Assembly (NCBI GenBank): GCA_001898705.1
Contig: MKUU01000016.1
Location: 18,114-82,113, forward strand
From: Caedibacter sp. 38-128
GTDB taxonomy: Bacteria > Pseudomonadota > Alphaproteobacteria > Caedimonadales > Caedimonadaceae
Direction: 5' to 3'
Length of the DNA: 64,000 bases
In this document: piece after piece, positions 54,006 to 63,618 of the stretch
Layout of the letters: every line of letters begins with the position of its first letter
Position numbering within the stretch: the first letter of the stretch is position 1
The notes under the pieces: generated by a model
Told to the model about the DNA's origin: nothing
The model's input: only the letters and a program-made list of their open reading frames with translations
Databases searched by the model: none
Made by a program: the position numbers and the translations under genes

Positions 54006-54806
54006 TTAGTTGAACCTTATCTTGAGATCCGGATATTTCTTAAGATACTTTTTTACACTATATTCATTACAAGAATTATTAGCCGAAAACGTTAATATCT
54101 TAAGATTTTCAGGAAAGGAAATATTTTCTGGCAATTCAGACACATTACAACAAATCAAAGTTAATATTTCAAGACAAGATAACCCTAAAAAAGCTTGAAA
54201 AAACTTAGCGTCTGCATATCCGTTCCCCGTTAAGTCTAATTCCTTAAGGTTTTTAAGCGAAGACATGTTTTCTGGTATCTCTCTTAAGCGACAACCTAAT
54301 ACTTTTAATTCTTCAAGTTGGAATAAAGTTAAAATAATGGTAGGCAATTTTCGATCTGCAAAGGGAGTCTGAAATAACTCCAATATCTTAAGGTTTTGAA
54401 GCAAGGCCATTTCTTGTGGCAGTTCTTTTAGATTATGGCGGAATAAGCTCAAAGACTTAATTTGATCAAAAGTCTCAAAAAGAAATTTTAGAGATGTTTG
54501 CTTTGGCGGCTCAAAAAGATCCCCTCCATCTACTGAATGTGGCAAACTATACCTAAGATTTTTATCTCCTGCTATATAAAGGCGTATAATGTCTCTAGGC
54601 AAAACTCTTCCCACAATCTCTCTTAAAATATCAATGGGCATATTTCTTAGGGAAGAATGCGGTATTTCTCCTAATGACGTTTCATCGGTTTGATTAATTT
54701 GCAATACATTGAAGCGACGAGCTTTTTCTAAATCCACAAGATCTGAAGCACATGCTAAAGGAGAAACACACGTTGCTATTAAAAGAATAAAGAGAACTTT
54801 GTTCAT
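54006..54806 (-). CDS. Exported protein with F-box-like segment and leucine-rich repeats
   Basis: A 266-residue protein with a signal peptide (MNKVLFILLIATCVSPLACA). Residues about 53-88 read LRNMPIDILREIVGRVLP then RDIIRLYIAGDKNLR, closely following the eukaryotic F-box pattern (L-P-x-[DE]-I-L-x-x-I, L-x-x-x-D-[IL]-x-x-[LI], K-x-L/W-R). Leucine-rich repeats of about 23 residues follow (LKELPQEMALLQNLKILELF; LREIPENMSSLKNLKELDLT; VSELPENISFPENLKILTFS). F-box plus LRR is the architecture of host ubiquitin-ligase substrate adaptors, so I infer an effector that could recruit host SCF ligase. The F-box match is by eye. Confidence 0.7.
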   Translation of the reverse strand: MNKVLFILLIATCVSPLACASDLVDLEKARRFNVLQINQTDETSLGEIPHSSLRNMPIDILREIVGRVLPRDIIRLYIAGDKNLRYSLPHSVDGGDLFEPPKQTSLKFLFETFDQIKSLSLFRHNLKELPQEMALLQNLKILELFQTPFADRKLPTIILTLFQLEELKVLGCRLREIPENMSSLKNLKELDLTGNGYADAKFFQAFLGLSCLEILTLICCNVSELPENISFPENLKILTFSANNSCNEYSVKKYLKKYPDLKIRFN

Positions 54807-54905
54807 GGATGTTTTACTTTGTAAATGTTATTTATATTGCCGATATGGTAAGTAAAGCAAAAATGTCAAGACAAAGTAAGTGACTTTTAACTTAACTTCC
54901 TGCCC

Positions 54906-56528
54906 TCACATATTGGGATAGCGAGGTCCATCGCCCCCTTCTGGCGGCACCCAATTGATATTTTGCAAAGGATCCTTGATATCGCATGTTTTGCAGTGAA
55001 CACAATTTTGCGCATTAATATGGAGTTTCTGTTCTCCTGATGCCTCTTGAACAATCTCATAAACACCTGCGGGACAATATCGTTGTTCAGGCGCATCATA
55101 ATTTGGAAGATTATAAGAAATCGGAATGTCAGAATCTTTCAACTGTAAATGACACGGCTGATCTTCTGCATGATTCGTATTGGAGAGATAAACAGATGAC
55201 ATTTTATCAAACGAGATAATTCCATCTGGCTTTGGATATACAATAGGATCGCACTTTTTTGCTTTTTTTAAAGAATGATGATCCTCACGGTGCTTTAGCG
55301 TCCACGGGAATTTTCCGCGTGAGAGTGTTTCCAAAGCTGCGTTCACAAGACCAGCCCATAATCCTTTTTGGAAGCCAGGCCGCATATTGCGAACAGGTTT
55401 TAGTTCCTCAGCAATCCAACTCTTTCGAATCAATTGATCAAGGACGCCGATCTCAGGCTCTTTTCCTTGACTCAAAGCGTCAAAGACGACTTCTGCAGCA
55501 ATCATTCCTGATTTCATTGCCGTATGCGTTCCTTTAATTTTAGGGACGTTTAAGAAGCCGGCAGCACATCCAACTAAGGAGCCTCCTCGAAAGCTCAATT
55601 GAGGGATTGACTGCCATCCCCCTTCATTCAAGGCCCGTGCCCCATAAGAGATCCGTCGTCCTCCTTCCAAAAGTGATTTAATGGCTGGATGATGCTTAAA
55701 ACGCTGAAATTCATCATACGGGCTCAGATAAGGATTCTCGTAATCCAAACCAATCACAAACCCAATGGCAAGCTGATGGTTTTCCAAATGATATACAAAG
55801 GACCCGCCATACGTTTTAGGGTCAAGCGGCCAGCCAAGAGTATGCACGACAAGCCCTTGTTGATGCTTTTCAGGTGGAATCTCCCAAAGCTCTTTAATAC
55901 CAAGACCATACGTCTGAGGTTGACACGCTCGGCACAGATTAAATCGCTCAAAGAGCTCTTTGCTGAGCGACCCTCGACATCCTTCTGCAAAAATAACGTG
56001 ATGCGCCAGAATTTGAACGCCCGGTTCATAAGAATCTTTTTGGCCTCCTTCAGCATCAAGACCTCTTGGCGTCGTTTCCACCCCAATCACCTTACCTCGA
56101 TCGTCATACAACGTCTTACCAACAGAGAATCCAGGATAAACCTCAACCCCTAAGGCCTCAGCTTGTGCGGCAAGCCAGCGGCAAAAATTCCCTAAACTAA
56201 TAATATAGTTCCCATGATTCTTCATGGGCGGCGGTGTGGGCAATCGAAATGCCCTTTTTTCCGTTAAAAACAGAAATTTATCTTGCTGCACCGATGTTTT
56301 TAATGGGGCGCCTTTTTCCTTCCATTCCGGGATAAGTTCGTTTAGGGCTCGCGGCTCAAGAACGGCCCCTGAGAGAATATGTGCGCCCACTTCGGCGCCT
56401 TTTTCAAGAATACAAATACTTAGCTCGTGAGATTTCTCTGCACACAGCTGTTTCAAGCGAATGGCTGCTGACAGCCCTGCCGGCCCAGCCCCCACAATCA
56501 CAACATCAAAATTTAACGTGTCCCCCAC
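54906..56528 (-). CDS. Electron transfer flavoprotein-ubiquinone oxidoreductase
   Basis: Membrane-associated enzyme moving electrons from ETF to ubiquinone in fatty-acid and amino-acid oxidation. The 540-residue protein has FAD binding VVIVGAGPAGLSAAIRL at the start, LSGAVLEPRALNELIPEW and GCAAGFLNVPKIKGTHTA in the middle, and a C-terminal 4Fe-4S region: CPAGVYEI and NAQNCVHCKTCDIKDP. Start is GTG 56528. It shows the organism feeds oxidised carbon compounds into a quinone pool. No ETF genes are adjacent. Confidence 0.96.
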   Translation of the reverse strand: MGDTLNFDVVIVGAGPAGLSAAIRLKQLCAEKSHELSICILEKGAEVGAHILSGAVLEPRALNELIPEWKEKGAPLKTSVQQDKFLFLTEKRAFRLPTPPPMKNHGNYIISLGNFCRWLAAQAEALGVEVYPGFSVGKTLYDDRGKVIGVETTPRGLDAEGGQKDSYEPGVQILAHHVIFAEGCRGSLSKELFERFNLCRACQPQTYGLGIKELWEIPPEKHQQGLVVHTLGWPLDPKTYGGSFVYHLENHQLAIGFVIGLDYENPYLSPYDEFQRFKHHPAIKSLLEGGRRISYGARALNEGGWQSIPQLSFRGGSLVGCAAGFLNVPKIKGTHTAMKSGMIAAEVVFDALSQGKEPEIGVLDQLIRKSWIAEELKPVRNMRPGFQKGLWAGLVNAALETLSRGKFPWTLKHREDHHSLKKAKKCDPIVYPKPDGIISFDKMSSVYLSNTNHAEDQPCHLQLKDSDIPISYNLPNYDAPEQRYCPAGVYEIVQEASGEQKLHINAQNCVHCKTCDIKDPLQNINWVPPEGGDGPRYPNM

Positions 56529-56753
56529 CTTTTTCTCCTTTTTATTATACTTTTATCATAGCACAAAACCATCATTAAGTCGACAAAATTATTAAAATTT
56601 TTGAATTATTTATACTTTATTTTCAATAACTTATTTTAATTAATGATCGTTTTTTTATAAAAAAGAAGGCGTATCCCCCCCAACAATATTTCCTAAAAAA
56701 AATAAACATTTTGCTTGATTTTCATCTCATAACCCAGTAAGAGTTGTCGCCAT

Positions 56754-56829
56754 GTCCCCATCGTCTAGAGGCCTAGGACGCCGCCCTTTCACGGCGATAA
56801 CGCGGGTTCGAATCCCGCTGGGGACGCCA
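56754..56829 (+). tRNA. tRNA-Glu (anticodon UUC)
   Basis: A 76-nt cloverleaf with acceptor GTCCCCA/TGGGGAC, D arm TCGTCTAGAGGCCTAGGAC, anticodon stem CCGCC/GGCGA-type enclosing CTTTCAC (anticodon UUC), T arm GCGGGTTCGAATCCCGC and encoded CCA. Confidence 0.97.
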
Positions 56830-56869
56830 TATTTTCCTCCAGGCCCCCCCTATTAATCACACTCTAATT

Positions 56870-57175
56870 TTACTTTGCAACATCTTGTCGCTGAAGTTTC
56901 CGTTTCTTCCACTTCATTTGCGCACTATCCAAGTGCTGTTGCGCCCGACTCTGAGAAACATCATAAGAGTGGCGACGACGTTCTTGTTTTTCTTTTTTCA
57001 ACAGATCATTCGTACATTTTTCCAACTCTTGAGAGCCCTCTTTAAAACCATAAGACAGACAACGCGCCTTATGACGCTCAAGAAGCGGCGCCTCACAAGA
57101 ACTTAAAAAAATACCGACAAAAGAAAAAACAACTAACTGATATAAAAAGAAAATTTTACTCTTTGATTTTATCAT
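56870..57175 (-). CDS. Small lipoprotein
   Basis: A 101-residue protein from ATG 57175, with AAGGG upstream. It has a lipoprotein signal (FFLYQLVVFSFVGIFLSSC, lipobox LSSC). The mature part, C-E-A-P-L-L-E-R-H-K-A-R-C-L-S-Y-G-F-K-E-G, then a very basic Gln/Arg/Lys-rich tail, resembles small alphaproteobacterial lipoproteins with a C-x-x-Y-G-F-x-x-G-[ST]-x-E-x-x-x-C motif. Probably outer-membrane anchored; function unknown. Confidence 0.65.
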   Translation of the reverse strand: MIKSKSKIFFLYQLVVFSFVGIFLSSCEAPLLERHKARCLSYGFKEGSQELEKCTNDLLKKEKQERRRHSYDVSQSRAQQHLDSAQMKWKKRKLQRQDVAK

Positions 57176-57328
57176 TACTTTAAAACCCTTCGTCATAAAG
57201 TTTTATAGAATATGTGAGAATTATTTGCCTTTAAATCCCTTTATTTTAAAGATTGCATTATCAATTTGACGGATTTCGACGGGAAGAGTACAAACACTTC
57301 ATTAAGATTAACATAGTGAAGCATAACC

Positions 57329-58462
57329 ATGAAAATTTTCTATCAATTATTTTTAACCGTGGTGTTAAGCATTGCATCTCCCTTGCTTGCCGACACTGAA
57401 AACACGCTGTCTTCACAACCTGCCACTCTCGATCAAATTTCAACCTTTTTAGCTGGTATTCCTCAAGGCGGATCCTTTACCGAATATGAACAAACCCAAG
57501 AATGGCAAGACTTTTCTAAAGACTTTGAAAATCGTTGGCAAAGCATTCAAGAGAAACGTCTTCTTCCCATGAAAGCTTGGCGGGATCAATATTTGGGCCC
57601 CATTACTTTGCCGCTTTTCTATCCTATGGGCGGTCCTGATGTGTTAAATGCTCTTCTGTTCTTTCCTCAAAGCACTGAATATATCATTGTTGGGCTTGAA
57701 CGTGTCGGAAAGAAGATTGATTTTGACATGATGTTTTCGCCTGAAAAACGTCGAGCCTATTTTGAGAACATTCAAAACGGCACAAGTTCGCTCTTTCAGC
57801 GCAGTTTTTTTATTACAAAGGATATGTCTAAGGACTTTTTCGATTGTGGGGTTCTCCCAACTCTGCTCGCGCTTCTTAAACATTCTCAAGCCGAAATACA
57901 AACCATTACTTTTGTGAAGATTACAGCTGAAAACGACCTCGTTGAATGCCCTGACCACCAAGCGCAAGGGGTCCAAATTGTCTTCCGCCAAAAAGGCCAC
58001 GATAAGCCTCAAATGCTTTCCTATTTCAGACAAAATCTTAATGACCACAACATTGATCAATTCACCCCTTTCTTAAAAAAGAAAGGTCCTTTGGCGACAA
58101 TGTTTAAGTCAGCTTCTTATACACCTCATCAAGTTGGGTTTGCCAAGCTTGTTGAGTTTGTGCTTGAAAATACGACCTTACTGCTGCAAGACGACACCGG
58201 GCTTCCTTATCGGGTGCTCCAACACCATCAATGGCAGCTTAAATACTTTGGGATGTATGAAGAGCCTTATGGTGAAAGCTTTGTTGCCTATAAACAGCCT
58301 GATCTTGCACGCTATTTTATTGAACAAAAGGCCATGATTAAGGAATTACCTTTCCGCATCGGATATGGGTATGGCAAAGTTCCCTCTAATTTTTTGATTG
58401 CAATGCCTCCCATTAAAGGCGTTGAGCTACCAAAGGCAGCGGACCCGAAATTATCCTCTTAG
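57329..58462 (+). CDS. Exported protein of unknown function
   Basis: A 377-residue protein with a signal peptide (IFYQLFLTVVLSIASPLLAD). The mature protein is rich in aromatics and has well-folded-looking segments: FYPMGGPDVLNALLFFPQST, YIIVGLERVGKKID and FKSASYTPHQVGFAKLVEFV. It looks like a conserved soluble periplasmic or secreted protein rather than a low-complexity one, and I have not tied it to a named family. It stands alone between the lipoprotein gene and ruvB, convergent with ruvB (5-bp gap). Confidence 0.7.
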   Translation: MKIFYQLFLTVVLSIASPLLADTENTLSSQPATLDQISTFLAGIPQGGSFTEYEQTQEWQDFSKDFENRWQSIQEKRLLPMKAWRDQYLGPITLPLFYPMGGPDVLNALLFFPQSTEYIIVGLERVGKKIDFDMMFSPEKRRAYFENIQNGTSSLFQRSFFITKDMSKDFFDCGVLPTLLALLKHSQAEIQTITFVKITAENDLVECPDHQAQGVQIVFRQKGHDKPQMLSYFRQNLNDHNIDQFTPFLKKKGPLATMFKSASYTPHQVGFAKLVEFVLENTTLLLQDDTGLPYRVLQHHQWQLKYFGMYEEPYGESFVAYKQPDLARYFIEQKAMIKELPFRIGYGYGKVPSNFLIAMPPIKGVELPKAADPKLSS

Positions 58463-58467
58463 ATCGT

Positions 58468-59463
58468 TTAAGAAGTCCCTAAACCTAAAATACGATAAGC
58501 CTCAGAGGTTAATTGCCGACCTCTGGGAGTACGTTGTAGAAATCCTTGCTGAATAAGATAGGGCTCAACGACATCTTCTAACGTATCTCGTTGTTCAGAA
58601 AGCGCCGCAGCAAGCGTCTCAATACCAACCGGCCCCCCATTATAGACGCGCGCAAGCTGATTTAAATACTGCCGATCCAGCGCATCCAAGCCCACTTCAT
58701 CAACGCCCAATCGGTTTAAGGCTTGAGCACAAAACTCAGCATCCGCTTCGGGAATCTTCATCACTTCAGCAAAATCTCTAATTCGTCTTAAAAGACGCCC
58801 TGCAATACGGGGTGTACCGCGCGCACGATGGGCAACTGCCTTAATGCCATCAGAGGTCATTGCAAATGAAAGTAGCCTTGCTGCACGTGCCACGATCATC
58901 TCAAGTTCAGAGGGTGTGTAATACTCAAGCCGCAAAGGAATGCCAAAACGATCCCTTAAAGGCGAGGTAATCAATCCTGTCCGTGTGGTCGCGGCGACCA
59001 ATGTAAAGGGGGGCAAATCAATTCGAATAGATCGAGCCGCCGGCCCCTCACCAATTATTAAATCTAGCTTAAAGTCCTCCATGGCAGGATAGAGAACTTC
59101 CTCAATCGTCGGATTAAGCCGATGAATTTCATCAATAAAAAGAACATCTTTAGGCTGCAAATTAGTTAAAATTGCCGCGAGATCTCCCGGTTTATTGATG
59201 ATGGGGCCTGTTGTCGCGCGAAAATTAACACCTAATTCAGTCGCCACAATTTGTGCAAGCGTCGTCTTTCCTAAACCCGGCGGACCATAAAAGAGAACAT
59301 GATCTAAAGCCTCTTCGCGTTGGCGAGCGGCTTCAATGAAAACCCGAAGATTTTCACGAACCGGTTGCTGGCCAATAAAATCTTGAAGCGAGCTTGGCCG
59401 TAAAGATTTTTCAGTAAAATCTTCGTCAAGAATGTTTGGATCTGTGAGTCTTTGCAGTTGCAA
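58468..59463 (-). CDS. ruvB: Holliday junction ATP-dependent helicase RuvB
   Basis: AAA+ motor that drives branch migration. 331 residues; Walker A GPPGLGKT at 60-67, Walker B VLFIDEIH, sensor AATTRTG, arginine finger SPLRDRFG and the C-terminal winged helix ([13 protein letters not shown]). Start is TTG 59463 with GAGGATA upstream, 3 bp after ruvA. Last gene of the yebC-ruvC-ruvA-ruvB operon. Confidence 0.98.
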   Translation of the reverse strand: MQLQRLTDPNILDEDFTEKSLRPSSLQDFIGQQPVRENLRVFIEAARQREEALDHVLFYGPPGLGKTTLAQIVATELGVNFRATTGPIINKPGDLAAILTNLQPKDVLFIDEIHRLNPTIEEVLYPAMEDFKLDLIIGEGPAARSIRIDLPPFTLVAATTRTGLITSPLRDRFGIPLRLEYYTPSELEMIVARAARLLSFAMTSDGIKAVAHRARGTPRIAGRLLRRIRDFAEVMKIPEADAEFCAQALNRLGVDEVGLDALDRQYLNQLARVYNGGPVGIETLAAALSEQRDTLEDVVEPYLIQQGFLQRTPRGRQLTSEAYRILGLGTS

Positions 59464-59466
59464 GCT

Positions 59467-60075
59467 TTATATCCTCGCCAGTTTCGTTAAGCTTAAGCGG
59501 ATTAAGTCCTCGATTGTAGCATCTTTCCCAGCTTTTTGTTGGGCAAAATTTATCGCCTCTTGAGCTTCCATCAATTTATATCCAAGATTTGTTAATGCTG
59601 ACAGGGCATCTTGATGAGCAACCGTAGGCAATGAGAACGCGGCACTTGTATCAATGCTTCCTAGGGGTATCTGCTTATTGACCTTGTCTTTAAGCTCATG
59701 AACTAAACGCATCGCAAGTTTTGGCCCCACGCCTTCAGCTTGGGCAAAGAAATTCTTGTCCTGGCTCATGATGGCATTTGCGAATTGATGAGGTTCAGCA
59801 ATCGATAAGATCGCAAGGGCAACTTTCATACCCACACCTTGTACCGATAAAAACAGGCGAAACCACTCTCTTTCTTCACTTGTTTTAAAACCATACAATT
59901 GCATAAAATCTTCTCGGACAATCATTTCTGTAAACAGAATGACAGCCTCACCTGCTTTCCCAAGCTTGCTTAAGGTTTTTTGAGAACAGAGCACATTATA
60001 GCCAACCCCATTCACATCAATGACCGCACTATTGTCATAAGTTGAATCAATAACGCCTGTTAATTTACTAATCAT
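59467..60075 (-). CDS. ruvA: Holliday junction DNA helicase subunit RuvA
   Basis: Tetrameric junction-binding protein. About 202 residues from ATG 60075, whose ATGA overlaps the ruvC stop. N-terminal OB fold (ISKLTGVIDSTYDNSAVIDV, GVGYNVL), HhH repeats (LSVQGVGMKVALAIL, AEGVGPKLAMRLVHELKDK) and the C-terminal domain that contacts RuvB. An ATG-less upstream extension is less likely. Confidence 0.97.
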   Translation of the reverse strand: MISKLTGVIDSTYDNSAVIDVNGVGYNVLCSQKTLSKLGKAGEAVILFTEMIVREDFMQLYGFKTSEEREWFRLFLSVQGVGMKVALAILSIAEPHQFANAIMSQDKNFFAQAEGVGPKLAMRLVHELKDKVNKQIPLGSIDTSAAFSLPTVAHQDALSALTNLGYKLMEAQEAINFAQQKAGKDATIEDLIRLSLTKLARI

Positions 60076-60569
60076 GCGCAGATCTTCCATCTGTTTTCAA
60101 TTGACGATGTATGAACGTGACAAATGGCAACAGCAAGGGCATCGGCGGCATCTTCTTTAATTCCTTTACATCCATATAATAAACGCTCAACCATTAAAGC
60201 TACTTGATCCTTTGTCGCATGCCCCACACCGACAACCGTCTTCTTGACACTGTTTGTGGCATACTCAGCCACCTTTAAGCCATGTTGCGCAGGCACCAAC
60301 AAAACGACGCCACGCGCCATACCCAATTTAAGGGTTGAGCTGGCATTCATATTAACAAAAGTTTCTTCAACCGCGGCCTCTTCAGGCTGATATTGGGTAA
60401 TAACTTTTTGCAGCTCTTGATGAAGAATGTTTAGACGATGGGCAAAATCAAGTTTACTTGAGGGACTAATGACGCCATGGGCCACATATTGCAAGGCATT
60501 CCCTGTCACCTTCACAATTCCCCAGCCCGTATGCCGTAACCCAGGATCTAAGCCAATAATTGTTGGCAC
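60072..60569 (-). CDS. ruvC: Holliday junction endodeoxyribonuclease RuvC
   Basis: Resolves Holliday junctions. 165 residues with the RNase H-like acidic residues in IIGLDPGLRHTGWGIV, AAVEETFVNMNASSTLKLG and KEDAADALAVAICH. Second gene of the yebC-ruvCAB cluster; overlaps ruvA by 4 bases. Confidence 0.97.
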   Translation of the reverse strand: MPTIIGLDPGLRHTGWGIVKVTGNALQYVAHGVISPSSKLDFAHRLNILHQELQKVITQYQPEEAAVEETFVNMNASSTLKLGMARGVVLLVPAQHGLKVAEYATNSVKKTVVGVGHATKDQVALMVERLLYGCKGIKEDAADALAVAICHVHTSSIENRWKICA

Positions 60570-60599
60570 TTAGTGTTTCCTTCTTCTGCCTTGTTATGC

Positions 60600-61349
60600 T
60601 TAAAGTTCCAATGTTTTGAGGACTGATTCATCGATATCCTCATTCGAATAGATATTCTGTACATCATCGTTGTCATCGAGAACATCTAAAAACTTGAAGA
60701 GTGTTTTTGCGGTATCAGCATCAACAGGAACCGTATTTTGCGGTTTCCAAACAAGTTTTGCCGCTTGAGGATCCCCAAATTTAACAATCAACATATCGCG
60801 AACAGCGGCCAATTCTTCAACCTTACAATAAACTTCATGCTGATCTTGATTTGTAACGACATCGCTTGCGCCCGCTTCCAGAGCTGCTTCAAACATGATA
60901 TCTGCACTTGCTTTAGAAGCTGGATAAAGAATTTGCCCCAGTTGATCAAACTGAAAGCTAACGCTATTGGATTCCCCTAAATTTCCGCCATACTTGGTGA
61001 AGCTTGAACGTACTTCTGCGGCTGTTCGATTACGATTATCCGTTAACGCTTCCACAATAACCGCAACACCACCAGGACCATATCCTTCATACCGAATGGC
61101 TTGGTAGTCTGCTCCATCTTCGCCACCAGACGCTCGCTTAATCGCGCGCTCCATTGTGTCTTTAGGCATATTCGCCTCACGCGCAGCAATTACTGCGCTG
61201 CGCAGACGTGGGTTACTTAAAAGATCTGCGCCACCTTCCTTTGCAGCAACCGTGAGCTCACGAATAAGTTTTGTGAAAACCTTTGCGCGCTTCGCATCTT
61301 GAGCGCCTTTTCGATGCATAATATTTTTAAACTGGGAATGTCCTGCCAT
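60600..61349 (-). CDS. YebC/PmpR-family protein
   Basis: A 249-residue member of the YebC family, DNA-binding regulators also reported to help translation of proline-rich stretches. Starts [20 protein letters not shown], then [17 protein letters not shown] and [20 protein letters not shown], as in most family members. It lies 30 bp upstream of ruvC, the usual order, and heads the operon. Confidence 0.95.
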   Translation of the reverse strand: MAGHSQFKNIMHRKGAQDAKRAKVFTKLIRELTVAAKEGGADLLSNPRLRSAVIAAREANMPKDTMERAIKRASGGEDGADYQAIRYEGYGPGGVAVIVEALTDNRNRTAAEVRSSFTKYGGNLGESNSVSFQFDQLGQILYPASKASADIMFEAALEAGASDVVTNQDQHEVYCKVEELAAVRDMLIVKFGDPQAAKLVWKPQNTVPVDADTAKTLFKFLDVLDDNDDVQNIYSNEDIDESVLKTLEL

Positions 61350-61504
61350 TGAATCCTCATCTCTTAATCAACTGATGATTCATCAATCGCAGACGAACAG
61401 GGGAGACGTCAAGAGATTCGTTCAATTAATCGTTTTTCTTAAGAGGTTACCTCAGTATATATGAAAAAATCTGAGAGCAGAAGGGTTGTGAACTTTTGTC
61501 AAAT

Positions 61505-61525
61505 CTCCAGCCATTCTGGCTGGAG
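61505..61525 (-). terminator. Hairpin after the LRR gene, probable terminator
   Basis: 8-bp GC-rich stem (61505-61512 with 61518-61525) and 5-nt loop, 30 bp after the LRR stop; the T run after it on the minus strand is short (ATTTG). Confidence 0.5.
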
Positions 61526-61555
61526 TTCTGACAACACATTTTCTCAAGGTAAATC

Positions 61556-62989
61556 CTAGAAATACTTATCAAAAGGATGGATGCTTTTGCCTTTTGTCAC
61601 ATCGCTTTTATTCAAGATATCAAACAAAGTTTCCTCTGATTTTCTCACAACCCCATTGATATATACGCGCTCAAGAGAGGTTAGTTGCTTACGAATACTA
61701 TTAAAGGTCTCTAAAGGATTCTCGCCTGGTTGCGCAGAATACCCAAAATCCAGCGCTGTTAAATTTGGCAACTTACAAAGCTGATCAACGTTTGAGTTAT
61801 TAAATATTACTTTGGGTGTTGATAACACTGTTAAAGTTGTGTTTCCTTCTTCAAACAAACGTTGAACGTTCGTAATATTTGCATTCATTTTTAAAACTTC
61901 TAAAGCTGGATGGGTTGCTATTGTTGATATCAAGGTTTGAACATCTTGATTATCGAGTGTAGATTCTTGCAAACTCAAACGAGTGAGGCTCGTAGAACTG
62001 GTAAGATGAGGACCTTTAGCAACAATATCCACCCCTCCATTCTTCAACGCAGGCATCTCTATAGCCAATATGTGAAGCGTGTTATCAGCAAAAGCTGAAT
62101 TCAAATAACTTAGACTTTTTGAACTTTTTTCGCCTCTCATAATTAATTTTAATCCTGTTATCTGAGAGTATTGTTGATTCTCAAACAAAGATTTAAAGTG
62201 TTGCTTATCAAAATAATGACTATTCAATCCTAAGAAAAGAGGCGTTGTTCTTTTTTTCAGTTCTTCAGCCAAGCTTCTAATATTGTATTTATTGTTACAG
62301 TTATATACATTCAATTTCGTTAAAGAAGGTAGCTGTACAAAATCTTGAAACCTTACCTTTAGTGTGTTAGCCCTTAATGTAAATTCTTCAAGGTTAGCAA
62401 GAGTTTTAAAAGCTGAAGAATCAATGTTGGCTGCTATTTTTTCAGGTATACTTAATTGTTTAAGAGCCTTTAATTTGCTCAAAAGAGAAGTAAATTGAGT
62501 AGCTATAAGAGCTTCTTCACCAAAACAAAGTTCAATATAAAGCTTTTGAAGAGAATTATTGTCTGGCAATGATGTTACGTCATTTTCTTTTAGGCACCTT
62601 AGACGAGAAACGCTAATACGTGTAATATTGTGAGTCAACAGAGCCTCAAGCAATCTATAAGATGCCGTAGCATAATAAGTAGAGTCAGTTATATTATTGG
62701 AATCGCTAACAATATCGACTGCTTGAATCTCAGGAAACTCTTTTAACACAGATAGTAATGCAGGAATAAGAATATCTTCGTTAGAAAACGGATCTAAAAG
62801 CGTTAATTTGTTTTCGGGAAAGATGCTTCCTATGTTTTTTTGGATTTGATCATATATTATAACTCCAGTTTCTGGAGTTCTGTGAAACCTAAACCCGTTG
62901 ATCACTTTATCTTCAATATCTGACGCTTGCACACTTGTGATGGAAGTTGCAAGAAGAAGTGAAAACATCATACGGCGCAATATAAACAA
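61556..62989 (-). CDS. Exported leucine-rich-repeat protein
   Basis: A protein of up to 477 residues with a signal peptide (MMFSLLLATSITSVQA-SD). The start is uncertain: TTG 62989 has AAGGA 4-5 nt upstream, while ATG 62971 begins right at the signal peptide without a Shine-Dalgarno. The body contains irregular leucine-rich repeats (SLQKLYIELCFGEEALIATQ, ALKQLSIPEKIAANID, LTRLSLQESTLDNQDVQTLI, ALEVLKMNANITNVQRLF, LTALDFGYSAQPGE). This is the third exported LRR protein in the window, probably a host-interaction protein; targets unknown. Confidence 0.75.
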   Translation of the reverse strand: MFILRRMMFSLLLATSITSVQASDIEDKVINGFRFHRTPETGVIIYDQIQKNIGSIFPENKLTLLDPFSNEDILIPALLSVLKEFPEIQAVDIVSDSNNITDSTYYATASYRLLEALLTHNITRISVSRLRCLKENDVTSLPDNNSLQKLYIELCFGEEALIATQFTSLLSKLKALKQLSIPEKIAANIDSSAFKTLANLEEFTLRANTLKVRFQDFVQLPSLTKLNVYNCNNKYNIRSLAEELKKRTTPLFLGLNSHYFDKQHFKSLFENQQYSQITGLKLIMRGEKSSKSLSYLNSAFADNTLHILAIEMPALKNGGVDIVAKGPHLTSSTSLTRLSLQESTLDNQDVQTLISTIATHPALEVLKMNANITNVQRLFEEGNTTLTVLSTPKVIFNNSNVDQLCKLPNLTALDFGYSAQPGENPLETFNSIRKQLTSLERVYINGVVRKSEETLFDILNKSDVTKGKSIHPFDKYF

Positions 62990-63328
62990 ATATCCTTATA
63001 TTAAAATATTTATCAAAAGTTTTGAGTCTTTAACTTTTACTCTTTAGATATGGTGAACTTGGCTTGAGATTTCAATAATTGATATCTAATAAAATTCTTT
63101 AAGGATCCATATGGAGGCTTTTAAGAATCGTTTTGATAGACTCATTATTATCCAAATAACAGACGCAAGAGTTGCGAACTTTGTCTCATCGTTGATGTCA
63201 GGATAAACGTGCCCTCTGCGCCTTAAGATCCCAAGAACAGGAACGGTGCCTCTCACGCACTTGCTCTCTTTCTTGGTCCGCGTTTGCCTTGCACGGTTGA
63301 GGGCTTCCCGTTCTTCCCCTTATTTGTC

Positions 63329-63369
63329 ATTCCCGCGGCCCAGACTACGCCAAGGCGAGAGGCGGGAAT
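63329..63369. repeat. Palindromic element, ATTCCCGC type
   Basis: ATTCCCGC at 63329-63336 and its exact complement at 63362-63369 around a GC-rich loop, inside GTCATTCCCGC...GCGGGAATCC, a form often seen as a dispersed palindromic repeat in alphaproteobacteria. Confidence 0.65.
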
Positions 63370-63484
63370 CCATGGAATGAAGAAGAAATCTTCTCAATCT
63401 TGCCTCTCTTCTACTTTTCGCAATCGCGCTTGAAACGCACGCTTGAGACCTTCTGACACCTCGCAGCATCGCCTGGCTTCCTGA

Positions 63485-63508
63485 GATCCTCGGCACAAGG
63501 CCGAGGAT
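63485..63508. repeat. Palindromic element, ATCCTCGGC type
   Basis: Perfect 9-bp stem (63485-63493 with 63500-63508), 6-nt loop, followed by GACAAAG. Confidence 0.65.
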
Positions 63509-63595
63509 GACAAAGGGGTAAGACAGGCTGATAATAAATCACTGCTGGCTTACTCACCTTCCTTGCCAACGAGCACTCTTGTACCCAATTTAGTC

Positions 63596-63618
63596 ATTCT
63601 CGGGCCTGTCCCGAGAAT
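63596..63618. repeat. Palindromic element, ATTCTCGGG type
   Basis: Perfect 9-bp stem (63596-63604 with 63610-63618), 5-nt loop, preceded by GTC and followed by CTC; same general form as the two palindromes upstream. Confidence 0.65.

Noticed and set aside
63255..63335. Minus-strand short ORF beginning MTNKGKNGKPS
   Set aside because: It lies across a palindromic element and has no ribosome binding site or recognisable product.
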